This document shows positions 54,657 to 64,000 of a stretch of DNA of 64,000 nt, in pieces. Under the pieces are notes generated by a model. It searched no databases and was not told the DNA's origin. It saw only the letters and a list, made by a program, of their open reading frames with translations. The position numbers and the translations under genes are program-made. This stretch comes from Aphrocallistes beatrix. Its lineage: Eukaryota; Porifera; Hexactinellida; Sceptrulophora; Aphrocallistidae. Position 1 is the first letter of the stretch; every line of letters starts with the position of its first letter. The stretch lies in assembly GCA_963281255.1 (NCBI GenBank), contig OY725504.1:2170001-2234000 (forward strand), written 5' to 3'.

Positions 54657-55980
54657 GGTCATTTCAAAAGTACTGATCACCCCCCACCAATTTGATATTA
54701 AGCAACGACTGATGTGTTATTTAATTACATATTCTCGAAATAGTCTCCCTTGACGCGAATACACTCCTTTAGACGGTCTACCCAGCAGCGAAATGTATTT
54801 TTATACTCCGTCTGTGGGATCGATTTCAGGTACTTATGAACGGCGATTTCGATCTCCATTCGGCTAGTGAACTCCTTATCAGAGAGATGACATTTCAGCT
54901 TTAAAACAACCAGAAGTCACAAGGACTTAGGTCAGGGGAATAGGGAGGGTGATTCAGTGTTTTCATCCTTATATCCTTGATGTATGCGGTGACTTGTTTA
55001 GTTTTATGGCTACTGGCATTATCATGCAGAAGTTTTATTCCACGAGGACCAGTTCTCGGCCGACGCTCTGTGTAGTGTTTACTGACTTCTGCGAGCACAT
55101 GAGTGCAATAAAAGTCTCCAGTAACATTCTGGCCCTTCGGAACGCAAACCTGAGCAACTGAACCGTAGGCGTCAAACGCAATTGCGTATATTTCCTTCTT
55201 GGCACGGAAATCTGGACGCGGTCTTTTAGGTCGGGGTTCGCCGGGATGCAGCCAACACTTAGACTTTTCCTTGGATTTAGGTTGTGAATAGTAAATCCAA
55301 GTTTAATATATGGTTACTATCTCATAGAGTCGCCTTGAATCAAATTCTTCGTAATGTAGAAGATTTTCACAACATTCTACCCTCTGTTTCATCCGGGCCT
55401 CTGACAGCAAATACGGCACCCACCGAGCGCAAACCTTCCTTACTCAGAGATCTTCATTCAGAATGTGATAAATATTTCCCGTTAAGATATCCGTATACTT
55501 AGAAAGCTCTTCAATAGAGCAGCAAGGGTCATTTCGAAGAAATTCACCAACCAACTCAATTGAGGGTTCACCGGTTGCAGATTTAGGCCTACCAGTCCGA
55601 GGCTCATCTTCAATGCTGCCTCTTCACTCTCTAAATAGTCGAGCCCATCTTCTAACCGTGGAATAATCTAGTGTTTGATCTCCACAAACTTCCACGAGAT
55701 TATTGTGGGTATACCTGTTCGAATCTTTTAGCAGTGATCGAAACTTGATATACGCCCTTTGCTCTTGCTCAATAATAGACGATTTTGAAGCCATAAATGT
55801 ATAAGTAGCCAAAACTGACGAGATTGAAATGATGATTATAAGAAAAATACTTATGCTATCTTAAAAATTCTTTTAAATATTAGGAGAGAATGGGTAATGC
55901 TATCTGGATTATATTAATTGGTACATTCGATAACCACTAGCTGTCAAAAATCAATAGTGATCAGTACTTTTGAAATGACC
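54657..55980 (-). mobile_element. mariner element, decayed, with good TIRs
   Basis: Inverted termini GGTCATTTCAAAAGTACTGA (54,657) and TCAGTACTTTTGAAATGACC (ending 55,980), 24 of 24 bases matching, flanked by TA. Length 1,324 bp. The transposase inside is broken. A third mariner family, distinct from those at 19 and 32 kb. Confidence 0.93.
54700..55793 (-). pseudogene. mariner transposase, multiply frameshifted
   Basis: From an ATG at 55,793: MASKSSIIEQEQRAYIKFRSL (N-terminal HTH start) and DYSTVRRWARLF. Later frames give a worn ARWVP-like linker (near 55,415) and the second catalytic motif KLLHDNASSHKT (55,040-55,000). The third is PYSPDLSPCDFWLF (ends 54,901), 34 residues on, as in mariner. 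The C-terminal part is present to about 54,750 in shifted frames. Several frameshifts and stops; inactive. Confidence 0.9.
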
Positions 55981-56040
55981 TAAGTAAATTAAAATCGTTA
56001 CGAATCAAACTTGATTAACGTGTGTGTATGTATATATATA

Positions 56041-56126
56041 CAGTAGAACTCGGATAAAACGTACTCTTTTGGAAAGGACTTATTAGTACGTAATATCCAT
56101 AAGTACGTACTAACCGAGTTCAACTA
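56041..56126. mobile_element. Short pogo-like MITE
   Basis: CAGTAGAACTCGGATAAAAC and the mirrored GTACTAACCGAGTTCAACT, next to TA at both sides. About 86 bp, no ORF. GAACTCGG-type ends are common in pogo/Tigger-derived MITEs. Confidence 0.75.
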
Positions 56127-56216
56127 TATATATATATATATACAAGGTGTTTCATAAACCGTTGCCACTACCAAAATCAAAGAAAATAAACAAAAACTAG
56201 ACACAAATTTATTGTA

Positions 56217-56960
56217 CTTAGGGCGTTCAATATGTTCCAGGCCCAACTTTATAATTCGAAAGGTAACTGAAACAATGTATTTTAAATTATTTTATTGTAT
56301 TCGTTAGAGGATTATCTTTCTACTGGCAATTTGATTTGCTGTGATAATATAATTATTGTGGTTAGCCACACGATTTATACGGTCCTTGTACTTATGGAGA
56401 GTTTTAGCTTAATATTTGATGTATTTCAGTTCTGAGCAAACTTGGATTAAAACTAATCTCTCCATTGAATCCTGCAAGTCAAATAACATAGAGATTGACT
56501 TCTTTGAACTATCCTAATTTTAAGCTGGGGGATAAAGTTCTTTTGCAATTCACTGACACTTTAGTCCCACTTTAAGTGGCAAAAATTGGGGAAAATCCAC
56601 CATAATTAGTATAGCATCTTTTTATCACAAAATATTCAACTGAACACTTCCCGTTTGCATCTTCTCCATGCCTTCTTGATTATTTTACATTTCAATGATT
56701 TTATTTAAAATTTTGAGGGATTTTATCCATACAAATTGTTTGCCAGTATTTTTCAATGGCAAAATTGAAATTTTTTATAAGGACCGTAAACCGGGTCAAT
56801 AATCGTGTGGTAACCACAGTAATTATATTAATAACACAGCAACTAACATACCAGTCGAAGCATAATCCTGCAACGAATTCATTAAACGAATTGAAAATAC
56901 TTTGTCTTTGCTACATTTTGACAAATAAAGTTTAGCCTGGAACGTATTGAACGCCCTAAG
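56217..56960. mobile_element. Mariner-like MITE with a nested inverted-repeat element
   Basis: Outer ends CTTAGGGCGTTCAATATGTT and the mirrored GTATTGAACGCCCTAAG, flanked by TA (56,215-56,216 and 56,961-56,962). Inside, a second inverted pair (CTGTGATAATATAATTATTG at 56,339 and its mirror ending CAGTAATTATATTAATAACACAG near 56,841) marks a nested element of about 500 bp. Relatives of the inner element are at 7,738-8,140. No ORF. Confidence 0.82.
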
Positions 56961-56974
56961 TATTATATATGAAT

Positions 56975-57453
56975 ACAAGCGCCCTTCCTTTGCAAAGCGC
57001 TGCAGGGCTGGCGGACACTTTGTGTCCGCCGGAAACACCCTTTGGATTCATGGACTCACAATGATTAATTATAAGGTAGATAACAACTCTAAATATGTGT
57101 GTCTTACTATTATAATCGAAATCACTGGAAAAAGGATAAAATTTGCCAGTTTTAAATTTTTTTGACGTAATGATGAATCCAAGTCATCATTCTTTGATGA
57201 AAATTTTATCATATTTTAGATAGATTAATATACACATTCTATTAAAATTTCAGCCTTCTATCACCAAAAATGGCTGAGTTGTAGTCAAAAATGAAATTTC
57301 CAATTATAAAAAAGGTGACAATGAAGTCATAATTCCATGATGAGTCGACATCTTCATCTGAGGTCAGAACTTAGTGGAGTCAAAGCCAAAAGACTCACAA
57401 ATGCCAAAAATCAGCATTCTGTGCCTAGCAGTTTCTTCAATCAATTCGTTACA
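56975..57453 (+). mobile_element. Repeat R copy 2
   Basis: From ACAAGCGCCCTTCCTTTGC through the palindrome GGACACTTTGTGTCC to TTCAATCAATTCGTTACA. One internal TGACGTCA is changed to TGACGTAA. It is followed by (TA)n and then directly by the next copy. Confidence 0.82.
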
Positions 57454-57462
57454 TATATATAT

Positions 57463-57920
57463 ACAAGCGCGCTTCGCTTGCTTGCGTTGCGCGGCTGGCG
57501 GACACAAAGTGTACGCCTGAGGCGCCCTTTGGGCGCCTGAAGTCGCATTGATTAATTATAAGGGAAATAACATCTCTAAATACGTCTGCCCTACTGTTAT
57601 AATCGAATATCGTACAAAAAATCACCAAAAATATCAATTTTTAAAATTTTGATGAGTAATGATGACGTCATTACAAAGTGATGAGTCATCATTTTTTGAT
57701 GATAGTTGTATCATATGTGAGGCATGTTAGTATACAGATTCTATTAAAATTTCAGCCTTCTATCTGCTACAATGGAAAAATGTGACAATGACGTAATAAT
57801 TCCATGATGAGTCGACATTTTGCTCTTAGCTGAGAATTTAGTGGAGCCATAGCCAAAAGACCCCCACATGCCAAAATCAGCTTTATATGACCGGCAGTTT
57901 ATTCAATCAATTCGTTACAG
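57463..57920 (+). mobile_element. Repeat R copy 3
   Basis: Starts ACAAGCGCGCTTCGCTTGC; has GGCGGACACAAAGTG, GGCGCCCTTTGGGCGCC, GATGACGTCATTAC and TTCAATCAATTCGTTACA. A Tc1 MITE (57,936-58,361) stands in the (TA)n run after it. Confidence 0.85.
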
Positions 57921-57935
57921 ATATATATATATATG

Positions 57936-58361
57936 CACTAAGCGGACAAAAGTAAGGGCAATACGTTCAAATTCAAAGAGATACTACTAAAATCTGATTT
58001 CAGATTCGAAATCTCCACATTCGAATTGGTCATAGTTGAACATAACTAATAAATTACTCAAATCAATGAACAATCTTATCAGCCTGAGCCACCATAGGTA
58101 ATTCATTGCCATCATGTATAGTGATCAAAATGGGTTTATGTGGCATAAGGTGGCACTGATTGATAATTACAAAAAGTTAGGAATGGTTGATTAATTATAA
58201 AAAATAACCTGTGACTAATTTGAATGCGTATTATTCGAATCTGGAATCCAATTAGCTGTATCCCATATCGTTTAGAAGTAACCCTCTTCATGAATAGACC
58301 CATTGTAGTATTATTTGTATGAGAAAGAATCAAGTGTTGAAATACATTTGTCCGCTCAGTG
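57936..58361. mobile_element. Tc1-type MITE, 426 bp
   Basis: Termini CACTAAGCGGACAAAAGTA and the mirrored ACATTTGTCCGCTCAGTG, with TA on the right (58,362-58,363) and TG on the left. Inverted arms continue inward (GATTTCAGATTCGAA ... TTCGAATCTGGAATC). No ORF. Confidence 0.82.
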
Positions 58362-58368
58362 TATATAT

Positions 58369-58432
58369 GTTACAGTAATTTTGTGAATTCAGGAGATTCA
58401 TGAATTTCCTGAATTCACAAAATTGCTGTAAC
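58369..58432. repeat. Short near-perfect hairpin
   Basis: GTTACAGTAATTTTGTGAAT and its mirror form 26-bp arms with one mismatch around a 12-base loop. It lies in a (TA)n-rich spacer. It could be a tiny MITE or a cruciform-forming palindrome. Confidence 0.85.
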
Positions 58433-58449
58433 ATATATACACATATATA

Positions 58450-58960
58450 TTAATAGAGTTTTAATAGTAAGGATACAAGCGCGCTAAACTTGCATGCGCT
58501 GCGCGGCTGGTGGGTCTGCTGGAGGCGCCCTTTGGGAGCCTGTGGTCACCATTGATTAATTATAAGAGAAATAACACCTCAAATAGGCCTGTTATACTGT
58601 TATAATCGATATACCACGAAAAATCAGCAAAATTATCAATTTTAAAATTTTGATGAGTAATGATGACGTCATGACAAAGTGATGAGTCATCATTTTTTGA
58701 TGATAGTTGCATCATATGTGAGGTATGTTAGTATACAGATTTTATTAAAATTTCAGCCTTCTATCTCCTATAATGGCTGAGTTATGCTGGAATAACTGTA
58801 TTGCTTAACTTTTTTAAATGTGACAATGACGTCATAATTTCATGATGAGTCGACATTTTGCTCTGAGCTCAAAACCTAGTGGAGCCATAGCCAAAATACT
58901 CCCATATGCCAAAATTCAGCTTTCTGCGCCAGGCAGTTTCTTCAATCAATTCGTCACAGA
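58450..58960 (+). mobile_element. Repeat R copy 4
   Basis: Begins AATAGAGTTTTAATAGTAAG then the GC head (shortened: TGGTGGGTCTGCTGG), two TGACGTCA sites, and the TTCAATCAATTCGTCACA end. Confidence 0.85.
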
Positions 58961-58980
58961 TATATATATATAAATATATA

Positions 58981-59510
58981 TTAATCGAATTTTAACACTA
59001 AGTAGAAGGACAAGCGCACTTCACTTGCTTGCGCTGCGCGGCTGGCGGACACAAAGTGTCCGCCAGAGGCTCCCTTCAGTCGCCTGAAGTAACATTGGTT
59101 AATTATAAGGGAGATAACATATCTAAATATATGTCCATCTTAGTGATAAGTCATTAAAATCGATATCACTCAAAAATTACCACATTTGTCAATTTTTAAA
59201 ATTTTTGATGCGTAATGACGTCATAACAGAATGATGAGTCATAATTTTTTATGATAGTTGCATCATATGTGAGGTATGTTAGTATACAGATTCTATTAAA
59301 ATTTCAGGCTTCTATCTCTTATAATGGCTGAGTTATACTCGAAAAACTGTATTGTTTAATTTTTAAAAATGCGACAATGACGTCATAATTCCATGATGAG
59401 TCGACATTTTGCTCTCAGCTCAGAACTAACTGGAGCCATAGCCAAAGGACTCCCAAATGCCAAAAATCAGCCTTCTACGCCTGGCAGTTTCTTCAATCAA
59501 TTCGTTACAT
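58981..59510 (+). mobile_element. Repeat R copy 5
   Basis: Near-complete: AATCGAATTTTAACACTAAG, the GC head with GGCGGACACAAAGTGTCCGC, two TGACGTCA sites, and TTCAATCAATTCGTTACA followed by a long (TA)n. Confidence 0.87.
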
Positions 59511-59528
59511 ATATATATATATATATAT

Positions 59529-59960
59529 ACAAGCGCACTTCGCTTGCTTGCTTGCGCTGCAATTAGGGAGATAACATCTCTAAATACATCTGTCCTACTG
59601 TTATAATCGATATCGACAAAAATCACCAAATTTAGCAATTTTTAAAATTTTGATGAGTAATGATGACGTCATAACAAAGTGATGAGTCATCATTTTTTGA
59701 TGATAGTTGCATTATACTTGAGGTATGTTAGTATACAGATTCTATTAAAATTTTAGCCTTCTATCTCATATAATGGCTGAGTTATGCTCGATTAACTGTT
59801 TTGCTAAACTTTTAAAAATGTGACAATGAGGTCATAATTCCATGATGAGTCAACATTTTGCTCTGAGCTCAGAACTTACTGGAGCCATAGCCAAAAGACT
59901 CCCACATGCCAAAAATTAGCTTTCTATGACCGGCAATTTCTTCAATCAATTCGTTACAGA
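59529..59960 (+). mobile_element. Repeat R copy 6, head-deleted
   Basis: ACAAGCGCACTTCGCTTGC then a deletion of the GGCGGACAC palindrome. The AT-rich body is intact with GATGACGTCATAAC, and one site is changed to TGAGGTCA. It ends at the (AAAT)n microsatellite. Confidence 0.85.
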
Positions 59961-59978
59961 TATATATATAGATATATA

Positions 59979-60291
<313 letters not shown>

Positions 60292-60361
60292 ATACATTAA
60301 TCGTGTTTTAATAGTAAAGGATTTATTTAGGGTAGATATCAAGGTTGAAACCGCTTCAACC

Positions 60362-60835
60362 AATACCAATTTAACCGAATAATGGGTAGACCAAATAATT
60401 TGGTTAACCGAATAATTCGGTCAACCGAATATTTGGTCAACCAAATAATTTGGTCAACCGAATAATTTGGTCAACCAAATAATACATGATTATATTTTTG
60501 CATAAATGTTTATATAAATATTTATACAAAAATATATTCAAGTATAAGTAAGCCTATAATATTTATTTGTGTTCGGACCACTTCTTGTAAGAACATGTGA
60601 TTATTGTGTTGGGAAAGCATGCAAATTATTTGTTTGGCTAAATATTCAGTTGACCAAATCATTCGGTTGACCAAATTATTTGGTTGACCAAATTATTTGG
60701 TTGACCAAATTATTCGGTTGACCAAATTATTTGGTTCTCAACCGAATACCAAATAATGATATTTGGTTACAAACCAAATATCAATTATTTGCAAATAATA
60801 TTTGGTTAAACCGAATAATCAACTATTCGGTTATC
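60362..60835. repeat. Foldback array of 17-bp units
   Basis: Left arm (60,362-60,485): tandem units of the type TTGGTCAACCGAATAAT. Right arm (60,640-60,835): the inverted units GGTTGACCAAATTATT(C/T). Many units are themselves palindromic (CCAAATAATTTGG). The middle (60,490-60,640) is unrelated AT-rich DNA. No coding function. Confidence 0.85.
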
Positions 60836-61352
60836 TGTAACGAATTGATTGAAGAAACTGGCGGCAGAAAGCTAATTTTTGGCATGTGGGAGTCTTTTGG
60901 CTATGGCTCCAGTAATTTCTGAGCTCAGAGCAAAATGTCGACTCATCATGGAACTATGACGTCATTGTCACATTTTTAAAAGTTAAGCAACACAGTTATT
61001 CGGGCATAACTCAGCTATTATAGGAGATAGAAGGCTGAAATTTTGATAGAATCTGTATACTAACACGTCTCACATATGATGCAACTATCATAAAAAAATG
61101 TTGACTCATCACTTTGCTATGACGTCATCATTACTCATCAAAATTTTAAAAATTGACAAATTTGGTGTTTTTTCGAGTGATATCGATTTTAAAACTAAGA
61201 TGGACATATTTAGAGATTACATCTCCCTTATAATTAACCAATGTTACCTCCAGGCGACCGAAGGGAGCCTGCGGCGGACACGAAGTGTCTGCCAGCTGCG
61301 CAGCGCAAGCAAGCGAAGCGCGCTTGTCCTTACTATTAAAACTCGATTAATC
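60834..61352 (-). mobile_element. Repeat R copy 7
   Basis: Minus orientation, from CTGTAACGAATTGATTGAAG to ACTATTAAAACTCGATTAAT. It has the complete GC head (CAGGCGACCGAAGGGAGCC, GGCGGACACGAAGTGTCTGC, GCAAGCGAAGCGCGCTTG) and the sites CTATGACGTCATTG and GCTATGACGTCATC. This is the best full-length copy, about 520 bp. Confidence 0.88.
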
Positions 61353-61380
61353 TGTATGTATGTGTGTATATATATATATC

Positions 61381-61690
61381 TCTGTAACGAATTGATTGAA
61401 GAAACTGCAGGGCGTAGAAAGCTGATTTTTGGCATGTGGTAGTTTTTTAGCTATAGCTCCAGTAAGTTCTGAGCTCAGAGCAAAATGTCGACTCATCATG
61501 GAATTATGACGTCATTGTCACATTTTTAAAAGTTAAGCAACACAGTTATTAGGGCATAACTCTTTATCTCCCTTATAATTAACCAGTGTGACCCCAGGCG
61601 ACCGAATGGAGCTTCCGGCAGACACAAAGTGTCCGCCAGCCGCGCAGCGCAAGCAAGCGAAGCGCGCTTGTATATAAATAAATATTAATC
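61381..61690 (-). mobile_element. Repeat R copy 8, internally deleted
   Basis: Both ends are present (CTGTAACGAATTGATTGAAG ... GCAAGCGAAGCGCGCTTG), but about 200 bp of the AT-rich centre is missing after AGTTATTAGGGCATAACTC. One TGACGTCA remains. Confidence 0.85.
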
Positions 61691-61844
61691 GAGTTTTAAT
61701 AGTAAGGATACAAGTGATAAGAAAATATGAATAGAAGTGAAGTTTATTAAGCACAGCATAAGAGAATAGCTTTCGCCTTATATCTACCATCAGATCTTGA
61801 AATTATACTTGTATTTTCAGTTCTGCATATTTGTCCCATTTCAT

Positions 61845-62874
61845 CTAGCCTATCTGAAAGAATCGCCTATAGATTCTCAACAGGATTTACTAGTTTGGGA
61901 GAATTGCATGACCATTCACCTTTATTCCAAAATCTTGGAAAGTTCTTCGAACACCATGCTTGAGTCAAATTAGCAGACGGAGCTGGTGCACCGTCTTGTA
62001 TGAACAGAAATTTGACATGTGTTGTAGCATAGCCCTCTCACAAATACCACCTGTTTTACGATTTCTTCGAATTGCATCAAGACAGGGCCTCTTTATTATA
62101 TGACCCTGATACAGTAAGTACAATTTATACGTTTTGCTTTTGAGGGACTTTGTGCAGTTCTGAAACAGCAGTGATGGGACATCATGCCCCATGCCATGAC
62201 CTTCGTTGGAAATTTCATTTTGAGGACATGATCTAATCTTTCGCTGGTTTTGTAGCAAACGCGGCCATTTTGTGGATTTGGGGTGAAAACAACTCAAAGG
62301 GGGACTCATCTGACCAGAAAACTTTTTTCTAATCCTCAACAGTATAATGTTGATGAGTAGGGCAAAATAAATAAGCCTTTTTGGACGTTTGGACGACCTC
62401 GCACCGATATGGTGTTTCAAATGCCTATAAATAGTATTAGGCGAAAAAGTCTAGCCTTTCCCTCACAGTTTCTTCGCGAAATTCCTCGTTGACTGGAGTC
62501 GTTTGCCCATAGAATTAGCAATAAAAATTTTGGTCACACGGTCTAAAATCTGCGGACGTCCAGACCACCTCTTTATTTCCAGTGAACCTCCCGAATTATT
62601 GGATTAAGAACCATCTTCGGACTATATCCAACATTAAGCCTATTGGCTCCCTCTTTTTCAAGACTACTGATTCTACAAGTATCATCCCGATTGCCTTAGA
62701 ACGTATGGCTAACCAGTAGTCAGACAGATTCATTTCGAAAGAATTAACAAAATTCGCAAAATATTCCAAAAAAAGTAGCAGAAAATAATAATCAACGAAA
62801 TCATGGTTGAAAAGAGAGTGATTGTAATACAGTAGTAAAGCAGCAGAAAGAGAAATAGAATTGCTCATGGTCAA
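61845..62874 (-). pseudogene. Tc1-like transposase, heavily decayed (DD37E-like)
   Basis: Minus strand, N to C: RSKAIGMILVES (HTH start, 62,720 region). Pieces of the catalytic domain follow in shifting frames, e.g. FPTKVMAWGMMSHHCC near 62,200. Then FIQDGAPAPSANLTQAWC (second Asp, about 62,000) and NSPKLVNPVENL (final Glu, about 61,875). Spacing is close to the DD37E type of the 11-kb element. Several stops and shifts; no TIRs recognised. Confidence 0.78.
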
Positions 62875-62951
62875 TTAGAAACGCAATTGTGGATATTTAA
62901 AATTTATGGACACGATTTATAAAACACCATGCATGTATGTATATATATATA

Positions 62952-63423
62952 ACAAAATGATTTAGAGAAACTGCTAGGTACATAAAGCTGATTTTTGGCA
63001 ATAGAGAGTCTTAGCTATGGCTACACTAAGACCTGAGCACAGACGAAAATACTGACTCATCATGAAATTATGACGTATTTGTCACCATTAAAAATTTAAG
63101 CTTTTCGACTATAACCCAACCTATAAATTACGTAGGTGATAGAAAGCTGAAATTTTAATAGAATGTGTATATTAATATATCTCACATATGATGAAACTGT
63201 CATCAAAAAATGATAACACATCACTCTGTCATGACGTCAACATTAAACATCCAAAATTTTGTGATTTTTCGAGTGATAACGATTATAACAGTAAGACATA
63301 CGTATTTTGCCATGTTATCTATTTTATAATTAATTAAATGTAAGCCTAGGTATCCTTTGGGCACCTCTGGCGGACACAAAGTGTCCGCCAGCCGCGCAGC
63401 TCAAGCAAGCGAAGCGCGCTTGT
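62952..63423 (-). mobile_element. Repeat R copy 9
   Basis: A divergent 5' side (ATGATTTAGAGAAACTGC) with GTCATGACGTCAACATT and the complete GC head: GGCGGACACAAAGTGTCCGC, then GCAAGCGAAGCGCGCTTG. One site is degraded to TATGACGTATTTG. Confidence 0.83.
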
Positions 63424-64000
63424 TTTATTAATCAGCACAAATGTATTTCGAGGCAAAGTGTGAAAATATGAGTTATCGTTACATTAGACTGATTACTCCT
63501 AAAACAACAAATTTCTAACCACTCCCGAAAAGACACATAATAATATAGTATAAATTGAACCAAGTAAATTATGTATTACATTGAAATAGGTACCACATCA
63601 CATTTCAGGGTCGTATTAAAATAAAATATACAAGTGCAAGTATATATATACCAGAAAAATCAATACATTGAACTCAAATTTTGAACTTTTAGTTATCCGA
63701 ACATTTAAATTAAACGAACCTTCTTTGGCTCATCACCGTTGGGATAACTGATATTCTATACTGTATTTCAGAATTGGACAGATTCAAATTTCACCATATA
63801 AGGATTATATGTGCCAAATTTGGTCCAATATAATTTCCAAGAACGAGCAGACAGACAGACGGACGTTCGTCACCGATCATGACATAAGAAATCACCTAAG
63901 CTAGGAGCTGCACTAAAAAGTCTACATTAAATCCAAAGATCATATGGGGTATGTGATCAATTGGTGCTAGAGATTAACTATTTTGTCAAAATGATCCTAT
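63424..64000. other. No gene seen
   Basis: AT-rich. GAGCAGACAGACAGACGGACG at about 63,844 is a short CAGA-rich motif often found in old interspersed repeats. No ORF or paired ends. Confidence 0.4.

Overview
This is a gene-poor, AT-rich, eukaryotic nuclear window made almost entirely of transposable-element (TE) debris. No bacterial or organellar gene organisation is visible. Candidate splice signals, TA-, TTAA- and 8-bp-target DNA transposons, a tRNA-derived SINE and long microsatellites point to an animal, most likely an invertebrate. I cannot name the species from sequence alone.

Layout. 1-1.6 kb: the end of a TTAA element plus a ZBED-type hAT relic. 3.2-4.5 kb: an inverted copy of a THAP/integrase composite. 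5-9.5 kb: TTAA elements, foldback repeats and a gypsy-type integrase tail. 9.8-13.1 kb: a GC-headed repeat split by a Tc1 element, then a hairpin element. 13.4-18.8 kb (minus strand): a broken, intron-bearing Ginger1-type gene (integrase plus OTU protease), interrupted by a 2.66-kb hAT and a 143-bp MITE. 19.3-24.6 kb: a mariner relic, foldbacks, a Tc1 MITE and a TTAA element. 25.6-29.1 kb: two decayed hAT transposases. 29.8-34.75 kb: a TIR-bounded THAP/integrase composite that contains a TTAA element that contains a mariner. 35-41.9 kb: a non-autonomous hAT, two inverted TTAA elements and a P-element-like transposase relic.

38,682-45,206 reappears as 45,407-51,931 across a 200-N gap. The two 6,525-bp segments look identical, so this is probably an assembly overlap rather than a real tandem duplication. 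The copy right of the gap carries the only intact transposase, a Tc1/mariner ORF of 353 aa with DD36D spacing. 52.5-53.6 kb has a tRNA-SINE and the only candidate host gene, an NHL beta-propeller ORF. 54-63.4 kb is a dense field of mariner, pogo-like and Tc1-like MITEs and about eight copies of a GC-headed, TGACGTCA-containing repeat. It also holds an (AAAT)n tract of about 78 units and a foldback array.

The most notable items are the Ginger1/OTU gene and the THAP + two-integrase composite, whose two copies share the same internal stop codon. The nesting order gives a relative chronology of several families. All protein calls come from motif reading, and all repeat boundaries from visual TIR/TSD matching.
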